DNA of 64,000 nucleotides from Thioalkalivibrio halophilus (GCF_001995255.1 NZ_MUZR01000014.1:5254-69253), one strand, 5' to 3'. Positions 1-9,767 are shown, numbered from the stretch's first letter. Notes: generated by a model not told the origin, from the sequence alone. Numbers and translations are program-made.

Positions 1-116
1 CCGGGGGCGAAGGCATCGAGGTGCTGGAGGTGCGCACCGGGGCCGAGGCGGAGCGTTTGCGCCAGCGCCTGGAGGCCCGGGAGGATCCCTCCGCGTCGGC
101 CGAGGGCGGGGAATGA
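1..116 (+). CDS. C-terminal end of an unidentified protein
   Basis: An open frame enters from the left edge (codons from base 3) and stops with TGA at 114-116. The visible 37 residues are charged and Glu/Arg-rich (an LRQRLEARED-like helix) and end in a Ser/Ala/Gly/Glu tail. No family can be named from so short a piece. It converges on the thioredoxin-domain gene, whose stop codon lies only a few bases further on. Being in frame up to the edge and having similar codon use to its neighbours are the only support. Confidence 0.5.
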   Translation, partial: GGEGIEVLEVRTGAEAERLRQRLEAREDPSASAEGGE

Positions 117-123
117 TCGCTTC

Positions 124-1689
124 TTAATCCTCGCCCGGCATGCCGCGCTGCAGGGCGGCGAATCCGAGCGCGATGTCATCGGGGTCGGCACCGGGATGGA
201 TCTGCAGCTGGGCTTCCACGGCCGCCGGGTCCACGTGGCTGGCCGCCACCGCCTCCGCCGGCAGGTAATGCAGCCACCAGGCCAGTGCGGCCTGGGTGGG
301 TACCTCGGTCCAGGGTTCGAGTTCCCCGTCCAGTCGCTCGGCATGGGCGTTCAGATCCTCGTCGAAGAACGGCTGCAGCCGGTCCAGGCGCGCCTGCGGG
401 TCGGGTTCGCCGGCGGCGGTGTCCGTCGGATTGCGCTCCAGCGCCCGGGCGGCCCGGCGCAGTTCCAGACGGGCGATTTCCGGCCAGATCTGCGCGGGCA
501 GATAGCCTTCCAGTTTGGGCTGGCCCTCCTCAGTGACCGCATGCAGGAAACCCGCCGGGATGCCCAGATAGGCATCCACACCGCGCAGGGCGGTGTCGGC
601 CCACTCGAGCAGCTCGTCATCGTCGAAGATCCGCGCACTGGCGGCCAGTGCCGCGATGGCCTGCCCCGAGGTATGGGCGTAGGTCGTGCGATCGACCCGC
701 GGCGGATCGGTGGCGCGGCGTTCATCCGGATCCAGTCGGTAATAGGCATTGTCGGCGTACTGGGAGTTGCCGAAGCGCCGCTGGTCCTCGTCCCACATCG
801 CATCGCGCAGCCAGCGAATCACGTCTTCCGCGATCTCGCGGTAGCGTTCATCGCCGGTTTCTTCCCAGGCGTGGGCGAACAGCCACAGGAACGCGGCATT
901 CTGATCCAGGCGTTTGGAGGTCTCCAGGGCCCGGTCCGGGTCGCGCTGGTCGAAGTCATAGAAGAAAAAGAAGCCGCCATCCACCGGGTCGTGCAGGTCT
1001 TCGGCCACCTGATCCAGCAGACCCGGCATGCGCCCGGCCCATTTCTCCTGATCCAGCAGGAAGCGGTAGGTCCAGGGTTGCGGGCGCTTGCTCAGGGTAC
1101 CGAACAGCGCGCTGCCGCTGAGGCGGTCAGCGTCGGCGACGTACACCTGGTCGAGCATCTCAAGAAAGCCGTCGACCGTGGTGATCGGCTCCTCGGCGGG
1201 GGTTTCCTCGCGCCCCGTCACCGACACCACCCGCTGCTGGCGCTCCAGGATCCGGTACAGGCCGTCGGCGCGGATATGCCCGGTGAAGCGCGAGATCACG
1301 TCATCGTCCGGGGTGGTGATGACCACGAAGGGCAGACCGCGGCCGCCATAGCGCGTGAAGAGGTCGGCGCGCCGATCCAGGTCGATCAGGACCGGGACGT
1401 ACTCCTCGTTCAGGATGTCCACAACCATGGGGTTTTCCAGTGACTCGTTCTGGAAGTCGATGCACCAGGTGCACCATTGCCCGTGGAAGTAGAAGAACAG
1501 CGGCTGGTTCTGATCCTCGGCCCGGTCGAACAGTTCGGGATCGAAGCTGTTCCATTCGATCTGCGAATCCGCAGGGTAGTCTTCCGCCGACGCGGCACCG
1601 ACGAACAGCCACAGCGCCGCGATCAGCAGGGTACCTGCGGCGCGCAAGCCGTTGCGGGCAGATGAAACGTGTTGAGTTGCGGTTCCCAT
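124..1689 (-). CDS. Periplasmic thioredoxin-domain protein with six-hairpin (YyaL/SSP411-like) C-terminal region
   Basis: This is a 521-residue protein. The ATG at 1689 was chosen because an AGGAG lies just upstream and a signal peptide follows (hydrophobic stretch about 18-34, ending GAASA). A thioredoxin-like domain comes next with a WCTWC active site (about residue 80) and a cis-Pro-like GLPFV. The rest is an alpha-helical segment with FFFFYDFDQRDP and repeated aromatic helices, like the six-hairpin glycosidase-fold half of YyaL/SSP411 proteins. The CXXC suggests an extracytoplasmic thiol-redox role; the target is unknown. The gene converges on the fragment at the left edge and diverges from the RpfE-like gene. 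Confidence 0.75.
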   Translation of the reverse strand: MGTATQHVSSARNGLRAAGTLLIAALWLFVGAASAEDYPADSQIEWNSFDPELFDRAEDQNQPLFFYFHGQWCTWCIDFQNESLENPMVVDILNEEYVPVLIDLDRRADLFTRYGGRGLPFVVITTPDDDVISRFTGHIRADGLYRILERQQRVVSVTGREETPAEEPITTVDGFLEMLDQVYVADADRLSGSALFGTLSKRPQPWTYRFLLDQEKWAGRMPGLLDQVAEDLHDPVDGGFFFFYDFDQRDPDRALETSKRLDQNAAFLWLFAHAWEETGDERYREIAEDVIRWLRDAMWDEDQRRFGNSQYADNAYYRLDPDERRATDPPRVDRTTYAHTSGQAIAALAASARIFDDDELLEWADTALRGVDAYLGIPAGFLHAVTEEGQPKLEGYLPAQIWPEIARLELRRAARALERNPTDTAAGEPDPQARLDRLQPFFDEDLNAHAERLDGELEPWTEVPTQAALAWWLHYLPAEAVAASHVDPAAVEAQLQIHPGADPDDIALGFAALQRGMPGED

Positions 1690-1861
1690 GTCGGGCTCCT
1701 GGACCGCGTCTCGCGGTCGACTCTTTCGTAAAGCATAGACCCTGGCTGCGGGGCTTCTCCATGATCGCCGCGCTCGGCTGCTACCATGCGCAGGTTCATC
1801 CGAGGGATCCTTGCATGAGAGACGAAAGCGCGCGGTTGGCTGTTCCGCGGAGGTGGCTGCG

Positions 1862-2842
1862 ATGAGCGACGTGCGGATTCTGGTGCCGGGGCTGCGCGAT
1901 GCCCTGGTGGCGGCACGCGCCGCCGGGGGCGGCGGGCTGGCGGTACGCTGGCTGCGGCAGCTGCTCGCGCGTTCGCGCGCGGCGACGCCCGGTGAAACCG
2001 TCACGGGGGTGCGACCGGACGAACCGCCCGGCTGGGAGCGGACCCTCGCGCAGGCGCTGGGATATACGGAACCCGGAAACGGAGGAGAGACGGGGTCCGC
2101 CTTGCGTACCTGGCTGGCCAGTCCGGTAGCACTGAATGCCGGCATGCGGGATCTGACCGCCCGTCCGGTGGACGGGGTCGCCGATACCGATCGGGAGGCC
2201 CTTTGGGCGGCCGCCGCACCGGAGCTGGAAAAGGTCGGGGCGCGGCTGGACCAGTCGCCGCAGGGCTTGTGGCTGCTGTCGATGGCCGCCGCGGGTGCCG
2301 ACGGCACCCGCAGCCCGTCGGCAGGCTGGGGCCGGCCGATGCCGGCCGCCGGCCTGGACAGCGAGGCCGCCCGCTGCCTGCAGGTGCTGGGCAACGCGAT
2401 CCAGATGGCCTGGTTTCAGCATCCGGTCAACCAGCAGCGCGAACAGAGCGGTCTGGACCCGGTGCAGGGGCTGTGGTTCTGGTCGCCGGGCGAGCCGCCG
2501 CCCGCTGCGCCGGCCGTGCGGGTCGCCGGCGGCGGCATCCACGGCCGCTGGCTGGCGGAGACCGCGGGGGCGGACTGGAATCCCGATCCGGCGTCGGGTG
2601 GCGACGTGATCGTGATGGATTCGCTGGACGGTCCGGCGAGCCCGGAACGCATGGCCGCGCTGCTGACCTCGCTGGTGCTCGAGGTCATCGCCCCGCGTGC
2701 CGCCGGCCTGCGCTTCGGCCGAACCGGGCGTCTGGAGATCGAGGATCCACTGCTGCCACCGGCGGAGGGCCCGCGTCGCATCCTGCGCGGACGCGATACC
2801 TGGGCGCTGTGGCGCCGGCGGATGCCCTGGCCCGGTCTGTAA
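1862..2842 (+). CDS. RpfE-like regulatory protein (phosphoglycerate-mutase-related family)
   Basis: The product has 326 residues, starting at ATG 1862 behind a GGAGGT ribosome-binding site. It begins VRILVPGL and carries the GLWFWSPGE and VIVMDSL segments typical of the RpfE family, which is distantly related to phosphoglycerate mutases. The assignment rests on these motifs and on context: rpfE sits just upstream of prfB and lysS in the Xanthomonas rpf region. The biochemical role of the family is poorly defined. No signal peptide or membrane segment is seen. The prfB promoter lies about 40 bp after the stop. Confidence 0.6.
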   Translation: MSDVRILVPGLRDALVAARAAGGGGLAVRWLRQLLARSRAATPGETVTGVRPDEPPGWERTLAQALGYTEPGNGGETGSALRTWLASPVALNAGMRDLTARPVDGVADTDREALWAAAAPELEKVGARLDQSPQGLWLLSMAAAGADGTRSPSAGWGRPMPAAGLDSEAARCLQVLGNAIQMAWFQHPVNQQREQSGLDPVQGLWFWSPGEPPPAAPAVRVAGGGIHGRWLAETAGADWNPDPASGGDVIVMDSLDGPASPERMAALLTSLVLEVIAPRAAGLRFGRTGRLEIEDPLLPPAEGPRRILRGRDTWALWRRRMPWPGL

Positions 2843-2879
2843 CTCCGTGCATGAGTGATACCACGCAGGCGGCCGGGCT

Positions 2880-2888
2880 TGGTATACT
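2880..2888 (+). promoter_or_regulatory. Extended -10 promoter for prfB-lysS
   Basis: A TATACT box at 2883-2888 is preceded by TG-N (an extended -10), 29 bp before the prfB start. The -35 region is weak, as is common for extended -10 promoters. It lies between the rpfE-like stop and prfB, so prfB-lysS need not depend on readthrough. Confidence 0.5.
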
Positions 2889-2917
2889 CTCGGGCTTTTT
2901 CCGCACGGGGACACACC

Positions 2918-4016
2918 ATGGAACTGAGTCCGCTCTACAGCCGGATCGAAGACCTGCAAGGCCGCATCGACGGCCTGAGGGGGTATCTTTGACTACGCTG
3001 GCAAGGAAGAACGGCTGGAAGAAGTCCAGCGCGAGCTGGAAGAAAACCCGGACATCTGGAATCAACCGGAACAGGCCCAGGCCCTGAACAAGGAACGGGC
3101 CCAGCTGGAGGGCATCGTCCTCAACATCCGCGAGATCACGGATGCACTGAAGGACAGTCGCGAACTGCTGGAGATGGCCGAGGCCGACGATGACGCGGAA
3201 ACCGTGTCTTCGGTCGAGGCGGATGTCGCGGGGCTGACCGCGCGCGTCGAGGCCCTGGAGTTCCGCCGCATGTTCTCCGGCGAGATGGACGAGGCCAATG
3301 CCTACGTCGACATCCAGGCCGGTTCCGGCGGCACCGAGGCGCAGGACTGGGCCAACATGCTGCTGCGGATGTATCTGCGCTGGGCCGAGAGCAAGGGTTT
3401 CAAGGTGGAGGTCACCGAGCTCTCCGAGGGCGAGACCGCGGGGATCAAGAGCGCGACGGTGCGTGTCGAGGGCGACCATGCATTCGGCTGGCTGCGCACC
3501 GAGACCGGCGTCCACCGCCTGGTGCGCAAGTCGCCGTTCGACTCCGGCAACCGCCGCCATACCTCGTTCGCGTCGGTGTTCGTCTCGCCCGAGGTGGACG
3601 AGAACATCGAGATCGAGATCGATCCGTCCGACCTGCGCGTGGATACCTACCGTTCCTCCGGGGCCGGCGGGCAGCACGTCAACACTACCGACTCGGCGGT
3701 GCGCATCACCCACGAGCCGACCGGCATCGTGGCCGCCTGTCAGGCCGGACGCTCGCAGCACAAGAACCGCGAGATGGCGATGAACCAGCTGCGGGCCAAG
3801 CTGTACGAGCAGAAGATCCAGGAGCAGAACGCGGCCAAACAGGCGCAGGAAGAGACCAAGTCGGACATCGGCTGGGGCAGCCAGATCCGCTCCTATGTCC
3901 TGGACCAGTCGCGGATCAAGGATCTGCGCACAGGCGTGGAGGTCGGCAACACCCAGGGCGTGCTCGACGGCAACCTCGATCCCTTCATTGAAGCCAGCCT
4001 CAAGAGCGGGCTGTAA
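2918..4016 (+). CDS. prfB: Peptide chain release factor 2, with programmed +1 frameshift
   Basis: RF2 recognises UGA and UAA stop codons and triggers peptide release on the ribosome. The reading starts at ATG 2918, runs 24 codons and meets an in-frame TGA at 2990-2992. The site AGGGGGTATCTTTGAC is the classical autoregulatory frameshift: an internal Shine-Dalgarno (AGGGGG), CTT in the P site and UGA followed by C. Skipping T2990 resumes at GAC 2991 and gives 365 residues, the usual length. The SPF stop-recognition tripeptide (in VRKSPFDS) and the GGQ catalytic motif ([10 protein letters not shown]) are intact. lysS follows 17 bp downstream, the same order as in Escherichia coli. Confidence 0.98.
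2978..2993 (+). promoter_or_regulatory. RF2 programmed +1 frameshift site
   Basis: The 16 bases read AGG GGG TAT CTT TGA C. The AGGGGG acts as an internal Shine-Dalgarno, CUU slips onto UUU and the UGA-C context is poorly terminated. When RF2 is scarce the ribosome shifts +1, giving negative feedback on RF2 amount. Confidence 0.97.
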
Positions 4017-4033
4017 CCCCCGGAAAACCCTCG

Positions 4034-5524
4034 ATGACCGAAACAACCGACGAGAACAAGCTGATCGCGCAGCGCCGCGCCAAGCTCGACGAGCTGCGCA
4101 CGGCCGGCAACGCCTTCCCCAACGACTTCCGCCGGGATGCCCTGGCCGGCGAGCTGCACGCCACGCACTATGAAACCGAGGGCGAGGCGCTGGAGGCCGA
4201 GGGCATCGAGGTCTGCGTGGCCGGGCGCATGATCGGCAAACGGGTGATGGGCAAGGCCAGTTTCGTGCGCCTGCGGGACATGAGCGGGGACATCCAGCTG
4301 TTCGTGCAGCGCGATGCCCTGCCGGAAGGGGTGTATGCGGCCTTCAAGCAGTGGGATTTGGGCGACATCGTCGGCGCGCGCGGCACGCTGTTCCGTACGA
4401 AGACCGGCGAGCTGACCGTCAATCTGACCGAATTCCGCCTGTTGACCAAGGCCCTGCGGCCGCTGCCGGAGAAGTTCCACGGCCTGACCGATCAGGAGGC
4501 GCGCTACCGCCAGCGCTACGTGGACCTGATCACCAGTCCGGAATCGCGCGAGCTGTTCCGGCGGCGTACGCGGATCATCCGCTTCATCCGTGACTACTTC
4601 GAGGATGCGGGCTTTCTCGAGGTGGAGACCCCGATGATGCAGGTGATCCCGGGCGGGGCCACTGCACGCCCGTTCGTCACCCACCACAACGCGCTGGACA
4701 TGCCGCTGTACCTGCGCGTGGCGCCGGAGCTGTTCCTCAAGCGCCTGGTGGTGGGCGGGTTCGAGAAGGTCTTCGAGATCAACCGCAATTTCCGCAACGA
4801 GGGGCTGTCCACGCGGCACAACCCCGAGTTCACCATGCTGGAGTTCTACGAGGCCTTCGTGGACCACCATGCGCTGATGGATCGCACCGAGGCGCTGCTG
4901 CGCGGGCTGTGCGAGCACGTGCTGGGGACCACCACCGTGGAATACCAGGGCGTGACCTACGAGTTCGGCAGACCGTTTGCGCGCATGACCGTGCGCGAGG
5001 CGATCCTCGCCCACAACGACGATATCGCGGATGCCGACCTCGACGACATCGAGCGCGTGCGCGCGCACTGCGAGCGCAAGGGCATCGAGGTGAAGCCGGG
5101 GTTCGGTCTCGGCAAGCTGTGGACCGAGCTGTTCGAGGCCACCGCCGAGCACCAGCTGCACGACCCGACGTTCATCACCGCCTATCCCACCGAGGTCTCG
5201 CCGCTGGCCCGGCGCAACGACGACAACCCGTTCGTCACCGATCGCTTCGAGCTGTTCGTGGGCGGGCGCGAGATCGCCAACGGGTTCTCCGAGCTCAACG
5301 ATGCCGAGGATCAGGCCGAGCGTTTCCGCGAGCAGGTCGCGGAGAAGGACGCGGGTGACGACGAGGCCATGCATTTTGACGCCGACTTCATCCGCGCCCT
5401 GGAGCACGGCCTGCCGCCCACCGCCGGGGAGGGCATCGGGATCGACCGCCTGGTGATGCTGCTGACGGACTCCAGCTCCATCCGCGACGTGCTGCTGTTC
5501 CCGCACATGCGCCCCGAAGCCTGA
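4034..5524 (+). CDS. lysS: Lysyl-tRNA synthetase, class II
   Basis: This 496-residue enzyme charges tRNA-Lys in the cytoplasm. The N-terminal OB-fold anticodon-binding domain spans about residues 45-150 ([21 protein letters not shown]). The class II catalytic core has motif 2 ([15 protein letters not shown]) and motif 3 ([13 protein letters not shown]). Length and order match LysS (505 residues in E. coli). It is read with prfB after a 17-bp gap and converges on the GGDEF-EAL gene with only 5 bp between the stop codons. Confidence 0.97.
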   Translation: MTETTDENKLIAQRRAKLDELRTAGNAFPNDFRRDALAGELHATHYETEGEALEAEGIEVCVAGRMIGKRVMGKASFVRLRDMSGDIQLFVQRDALPEGVYAAFKQWDLGDIVGARGTLFRTKTGELTVNLTEFRLLTKALRPLPEKFHGLTDQEARYRQRYVDLITSPESRELFRRRTRIIRFIRDYFEDAGFLEVETPMMQVIPGGATARPFVTHHNALDMPLYLRVAPELFLKRLVVGGFEKVFEINRNFRNEGLSTRHNPEFTMLEFYEAFVDHHALMDRTEALLRGLCEHVLGTTTVEYQGVTYEFGRPFARMTVREAILAHNDDIADADLDDIERVRAHCERKGIEVKPGFGLGKLWTELFEATAEHQLHDPTFITAYPTEVSPLARRNDDNPFVTDRFELFVGGREIANGFSELNDAEDQAERFREQVAEKDAGDDEAMHFDADFIRALEHGLPPTAGEGIGIDRLVMLLTDSSSIRDVLLFPHMRPEA

Positions 5525-5529
5525 GTCCC

Positions 5530-7632
5530 TCAGCGTTTGTCCGGGGCGATGACGCCCCGTGCGAGCAGCCCGGCGCACTGTGCCGCGGGAGCGGGGCGGG
5601 CGAGCAGGAACCCCTGGAGAGTGTCACAGCCGGCGGCTTCCAGGAAACGCTGCTGTTCGAGGTTTTCCACGCCTTCGGCGACGGTCTCCAGGTTCAGGTT
5701 TGCGGCAAGGCTGAGCACCGTGCGCACGATGGCCTCGCCACTGCCGCCATTGTCGAGGTCGCGCACGAAGCTGCGGTCGATCTTGAGTACGTCCAGCGGG
5801 AAACGCTGGAGGTAGGCGAGTGACGAGTAGCCGGTGCCGAAGTCGTCCAGGGCCACCCGCAGCCCCATGTCGCGAAATGCCCCCAGGGTGTGGATGACCC
5901 GCTGGACGTCGGCCATCAGCATGCTCTCGGTCACCTCGAGCTCCAGCGCATCGGCCGGCGTGCCGGTTTCGGCCAGGATCCGGCGGATCCGGCGCGGCAG
6001 ATCCTGATCACGGAACTGCGGGGCGGCCAGGTTGATGGAGATCCGTGGTGAGGGCAGTCCGCTGGCCTTCCAGCGCTGATGCTGCAGGCAGGCCTCGCGC
6101 AGGATCCATTCCCCCAGTTCACGGATCAGTCCGGTTTCTTCCAGTACCGGGATGAAGGTCCCCGGCGACAGCACCTGTCCGTTGGGATCCTGCCAGCGGA
6201 GGAGGGCTTCGAGACCGGTGATGCGCCCGTTCCCGGCCTCGACCCGCGGCTGATAGTGCAGGAAGAAGCCTTCCTGGCGGTAGACGGCGCGCCGGAGCTG
6301 GCCTTCCAGGGCGACCCGTGCGCGCGCCGTGGTGTTGCGCTCGCCGGAACAGAAACGCAGCCCGTTACCGCCTTCCCGCTTGGCCTGATCCATGGCGGCA
6401 CCCGCGCGGCGCAACAGCTCGTGGGGTTCGCTGCCATCGTCGGGGTAGAGGGCCGCCCCGGCCGACCCGGGAACGTAGACCTCTTCGCCATCGATCGCGA
6501 ACAGTTCCTTCAAATGATCCACCAAACCGGCCGCCTGGCGGACCAGGGTTTCGGCCTCGGCACTGTGGCCCAGTACGATGCCGAATTCATCGCCACCGAT
6601 ACGCGCCAGGGTGTCGCCTTCCTCGAGGGCACCTTCCAGACGCTGGCTGACACGCTGCAGCAGTGCGTCGCCGGTGGTGTGCCCCAGCCCCTCGTTGATC
6701 CCCTTGAACCGGTCGAGCCCCAGGTGCACAACCAGCAGGGGCCAGCCGCGGCCGCAGGCGTATTCCATGCTTTCGTTCAGCCGCTGCAGGAACAGTTCGC
6801 GGTTGGGCAGGCCGGTCAGGGGGTCGTGCCAGGTCAGGTATTGCAGGCGGTCTTCGGTCTCGCGGCGTTCGGTGATGTCGTGCACGATCCCGGCCATGCG
6901 CCGTGGGCGGCCATGGTCGTCGAAACTCACGGTGCCGCGCTGGTAGACCACCCGCGTGGTGCCGTCCGGTCGGCGAATGCGGTGTTCGATGTCATATTCC
7001 GGACCATCGGGGCGCAGAGCCGCGTTGACCGCCTGCTGAACGTGTTCCCGGTCATCCGGATGCACGACCGTTATGAAGGACTCGTGATTGGCGCCCCACT
7101 GCTCCCGGGTCATGCCGAAGATGCGGTAGACCTCGTCCGACCAGCGGATTTCGTCGTTTTCGAAATCCGAGATCCAGGAACCCAGATGGGCGATGCGCTG
7201 CGCCTCGGCGAGTTCGGCCTCGCGCTGTTCCAGCGCTTCGCGGGCACGGTGGCGCTCGGTGGAGTCAATGCCCAGGGTCTGCAGGTGGGTGATCCGCCCA
7301 TGCTCGTCAAAGAAGGCACGGGAGGTCCACTCGACCCAGCGCTGTGTACCGTCTGCCCGAATGACCGGGTTCTCGATGATCCGGACCGGCTGTTCCGGCG
7401 TGAACCGGGCCAGGTCGGCGAGGTTGGCCTCCTGGTGTTCGGGGGGCAGATCCTCGATCCAGCGCCGGCCGACCAGATCGGCGCCGAAGTATTCCCGCGC
7501 CATGCGGTTGGCGAACAGGATGGTCGTGTCCGGCCGGTACACCGTGATGATGTGCGGGTGGTCCTCGATCAGGCTGCGGTAATCGATGACCAGCGTATCG
7601 TCGGGCCCGTATTGCTGTTGATCCGTTTTCAT
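5530..7632 (-). CDS. PAS-PAS-GGDEF-EAL cyclic-di-GMP signalling protein
   Basis: This 700-residue protein has no signal peptide or membrane segment. Two PAS/PAC sensory units come first (about 15-140, including GRRWIEDLPPEHQEANL, and 150-275). A GGDEF diguanylate cyclase domain follows (about 275-440, RIGGDEFGIVLG, motif intact), then an EAL phosphodiesterase domain (about 445-690) with EALLRW, ESMLM, DDFGTGYSSL and LKIDRSF. Both catalytic signatures look complete, so it could make or degrade c-di-GMP depending on its PAS input. Gene pair and operon partners are absent: it stands alone, convergent with lysS. Confidence 0.93.
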   Translation of the reverse strand: MKTDQQQYGPDDTLVIDYRSLIEDHPHIITVYRPDTTILFANRMAREYFGADLVGRRWIEDLPPEHQEANLADLARFTPEQPVRIIENPVIRADGTQRWVEWTSRAFFDEHGRITHLQTLGIDSTERHRAREALEQREAELAEAQRIAHLGSWISDFENDEIRWSDEVYRIFGMTREQWGANHESFITVVHPDDREHVQQAVNAALRPDGPEYDIEHRIRRPDGTTRVVYQRGTVSFDDHGRPRRMAGIVHDITERRETEDRLQYLTWHDPLTGLPNRELFLQRLNESMEYACGRGWPLLVVHLGLDRFKGINEGLGHTTGDALLQRVSQRLEGALEEGDTLARIGGDEFGIVLGHSAEAETLVRQAAGLVDHLKELFAIDGEEVYVPGSAGAALYPDDGSEPHELLRRAGAAMDQAKREGGNGLRFCSGERNTTARARVALEGQLRRAVYRQEGFFLHYQPRVEAGNGRITGLEALLRWQDPNGQVLSPGTFIPVLEETGLIRELGEWILREACLQHQRWKASGLPSPRISINLAAPQFRDQDLPRRIRRILAETGTPADALELEVTESMLMADVQRVIHTLGAFRDMGLRVALDDFGTGYSSLAYLQRFPLDVLKIDRSFVRDLDNGGSGEAIVRTVLSLAANLNLETVAEGVENLEQQRFLEAAGCDTLQGFLLARPAPAAQCAGLLARGVIAPDKR

Positions 7633-7794
7633 CCTTGATTCCTGCCTGGTACCCGACCGCTATTGGCTCATTATGGCGATGGGAATCCGCCCGGTGCAAT
7701 CGCGCCGGATCCGCCCGGCGAGTCCGGTTGCGCGAAACGCCATGCGCAGATCGGGTATCCTTGTGAATCTGAATCCGTACTCAGGGAGCCATCA

Positions 7795-8175
7795 ATGCAG
7801 CCCTTTGCCTCGCGCAATGTCTTCGGTGAGGAACTCGAGCCCTGTGGCCGCGACCCGGTGACCGGGTTCTATCGCGACGGGCGCTGTGCCACCGGACACG
7901 ACGACACCGGCATCCATACGGTCTGTGCCGAAGTGACGCAGGCGTTTCTCGATTATTCCCTGGCGCAGGGCAACGATCTGGTGACGCCGATGGAGGCCTT
8001 CGGCTTCCCCGGGCTCAAGCCCGGAGACCGGTGGTGCCTGTGCGCCGGCCGCTGGGTGGAGGCGTATCGGGCCGGCGTGGCGCCGGGGGTGTATCTGCGG
8101 GCGACCCACGAGGAGACCCTGGCGATCATCCCGCTGGACGTGCTGCAGGCGCACGCGCGGGATCCGGCAGAGTAG
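7795..8175 (+). CDS. DUF2237 family protein
   Basis: A 126-residue protein starting at ATG 7795 with GGGAG upstream. The N-terminal NVFGEELEPCG, the TGFYRDGRC segment and GLKPGDRWCLCAGRW match the small, highly conserved DUF2237 family, whose function is unknown. Conserved Cys residues (EPCG, GRCAT, CLCA) hint at metal or redox chemistry, but this is inference. The start was placed here because upstream codons in the same frame lack family similarity. Confidence 0.85.
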   Translation: MQPFASRNVFGEELEPCGRDPVTGFYRDGRCATGHDDTGIHTVCAEVTQAFLDYSLAQGNDLVTPMEAFGFPGLKPGDRWCLCAGRWVEAYRAGVAPGVYLRATHEETLAIIPLDVLQAHARDPAE

Positions 8176-8197
8176 CGCGGACGCGTTCGCGGGCGCC

Positions 8198-8764
8198 TCA
8201 GACGGGGCGGGCCAGATACCAGCGGATGACCGCCCAGTCGTAGGCCGCGTGCGCGATCATCACCACCACCAGGTTCTCGGTCACGTGGTACACCCAGCCG
8301 AGATACAGGCCGATGAGGGTGGCGAAGACGAAGTACAGATGGCTGACGTAGTGCGCCAGCCCGAACAGCACCGAGGCCAGCAGGATCGCGGCCCCGGGCG
8401 GCAGGTGCAGACCCAGCCACTGCTGTAGCACGCCGCGTACCAGGAGCTCCTCGCCGACCCCGGCGAGCACCGCGATCAGCACTACCGAGCCGGCCGGGGC
8501 CCCGCGAAACAGCAGATCCAGGAATTCCTGCAGCTGTGCCCGAATGTCGCGAAACGCCGGGTGGTCGGTCCAGCCCAGCACGGCGACCAGCAGGAACATC
8601 GGGGTGGTGACCAGCAGGCCCAGGGCCACGGCCTCGATGCTCCAGTCCATCGCGCCCAGCAGCGGCACTCCGGCGAGCGCCGCCAGCGCGAACGCCACGG
8701 GGATGAGTGCACCCTGGAACAGGGCTCCGGCGAGCAGTGGATGACGGGCGATGAACGGTCGCAA
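8198..8764 (-). CDS. CPBP-family intramembrane metalloprotease (CAAX protease/Abi type)
   Basis: About 188 residues, with several hydrophobic segments. The glutamic protease motifs GEELLVRG (EExxxR), FGLAHY and a late His (MIAHAAYD) place it in the CPBP/Abi family of membrane proteases. Bacterial members have been linked to bacteriocin self-immunity and envelope processing; no substrate can be read from the sequence. The start is uncertain. The frame can open at TTG 8764, with no clear ribosome-binding site and no ATG upstream. It converges on the DUF2237 gene. Confidence 0.8.
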   Translation of the reverse strand: MRPFIARHPLLAGALFQGALIPVAFALAALAGVPLLGAMDWSIEAVALGLLVTTPMFLLVAVLGWTDHPAFRDIRAQLQEFLDLLFRGAPAGSVVLIAVLAGVGEELLVRGVLQQWLGLHLPPGAAILLASVLFGLAHYVSHLYFVFATLIGLYLGWVYHVTENLVVVMIAHAAYDWAVIRWYLARPV

Positions 8765-8853
8765 GGTGGCGGGAGGGGCAATGGTTGGTTGCGGGTGAGC
8801 GGGTCGGCCGGCCGGGCGATCGCCGCGGCCGGCCGTCCGCCCGGGGCTTTGCC

Positions 8854-9237
8854 TCAGGCCAGGCGCGCGCGGTGGTCGAGGATCACGCGCACGCCGTGAC
8901 GCTTGCCGCCGGGCAGGGCACCGAGCACGTCACGGCGCTCGGACTCCGCCAGGTGTTCGCAGGCCTGCGCCAGACCATGGCTGGGCAGACGGTCGGCCAG
9001 CCGCGCCAGGGTGGCGGGGTCCAGCGCCTGCAGCACCTCGGCCTGCGCCCGTTCGGTCAGCTTGAGGAAGCGCATGCGGGCGGCGGCCAGCTGGCCGGCC
9101 TCCAGTGCGCCCTGGATGCCGGCTACGGCGGGGTCGGGGCGCATGTCGGCCCAGTGCACCCCGGGTACGGCGCTTTCACCGCGGAATTCGGCGCCGGTGT
9201 GGAAATCCTGCACGGTATCCATTGCCAGTTCGGTCAT
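8854..9237 (-). CDS. Hypothetical helical protein
   Basis: A 127-residue protein with a good AGGAG before ATG 9237. The second half is built of short amphipathic helices (LARLADRLPSHGLAQA, LAESERRDVLGALP) that resemble the superhelical N-domain of MgtE-type proteins, although no MgtE channel follows. There are no membrane segments, signal peptide or cysteines. The function is unknown. It is the last gene before a 530-bp gap. Confidence 0.65.
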   Translation of the reverse strand: MTELAMDTVQDFHTGAEFRGESAVPGVHWADMRPDPAVAGIQGALEAGQLAAARMRFLKLTERAQAEVLQALDPATLARLADRLPSHGLAQACEHLAESERRDVLGALPGGKRHGVRVILDHRARLA

Positions 9238-9767
9238 GTTCGGTCTCCTCGCATCGGTTCGGTGAAACGGAAAAACACACGATGCGAAGGCCGTCCGGAG
9301 GTCCCCGATCGGGGAGCGGGCGGTGGGGCAGGCACGACCCGGTCGCTACCGGGATGTGCGGGAACCCGTATCCGGCGTGTATCCACGTCACGACGGACCG
9401 GGTTCCGGGGCCTCGTTCAGACGAGGAGGCGGCGGGTCCGGGTCCGACGGACAGCTGGATACACGTCATCCGCCGCGCCGGCGGCCTTCGTGCATCGGCA
9501 ACTGCAACTGTCCATGGGTGTCGTCATACCTCGTATGGCTCAACATGCGCTCGTGGCACCCGGCCACGAACGGGCGCGAATCATAGCGAAAGCGCGGGTG
9601 GCGAAACAAGCCTTGCGGCGGTGTGCGTTGACAGGTTCCGATGCGGGTTATAGTTTGACCCGTTTCCCGGCGCGCGCCGGATCAGGGTGCGCGTATCCTG
9701 ATCGCGCCGGTCGCCAGCGCCGCAAAGCCTACGCCCGGTGATCCCGGGCCCAATCAGGAATCGACCC
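9238..9767. other. Long intergenic region with inverted repeats
   Basis: No credible gene is seen in these 530 bp. Visible structure: GGAACCCG (9361-9368) with CGGGTTCC (9399-9406); GTGTATCCA (9377-9385) with TGGATACAC (9456-9464); and a compact hairpin TCGTGGC/GCCACGA (9551-9569). The right end holds a likely promoter for alaC. The paired repeats could be an untranslated structured RNA or merely terminators of both flanking units; nothing decides this. Confidence 0.4.
9628..9654 (+). promoter_or_regulatory. Candidate sigma-70 promoter for alaC-hom-thrC
   Basis: TTGACA at 9628-9633 and TATAGT at 9649-9654, with a 15-bp spacer, about 115 bp before the alaC start. Both hexamers match well; the spacer is shorter than optimal. 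Confidence 0.5.

Noticed and set aside
1-116. C-terminus of RecJ, which precedes rpfE in some relatives
   Set aside because: The visible tail does not look like the RecJ C-terminus, and a thioredoxin-domain gene on the other strand intervenes, so the name would be a guess.
2990-2992. In-frame stop in prfB as a sequencing error or pseudogene
   Set aside because: The context is the exact conserved RF2 frameshift signal, and the shifted frame restores the full-length protein.
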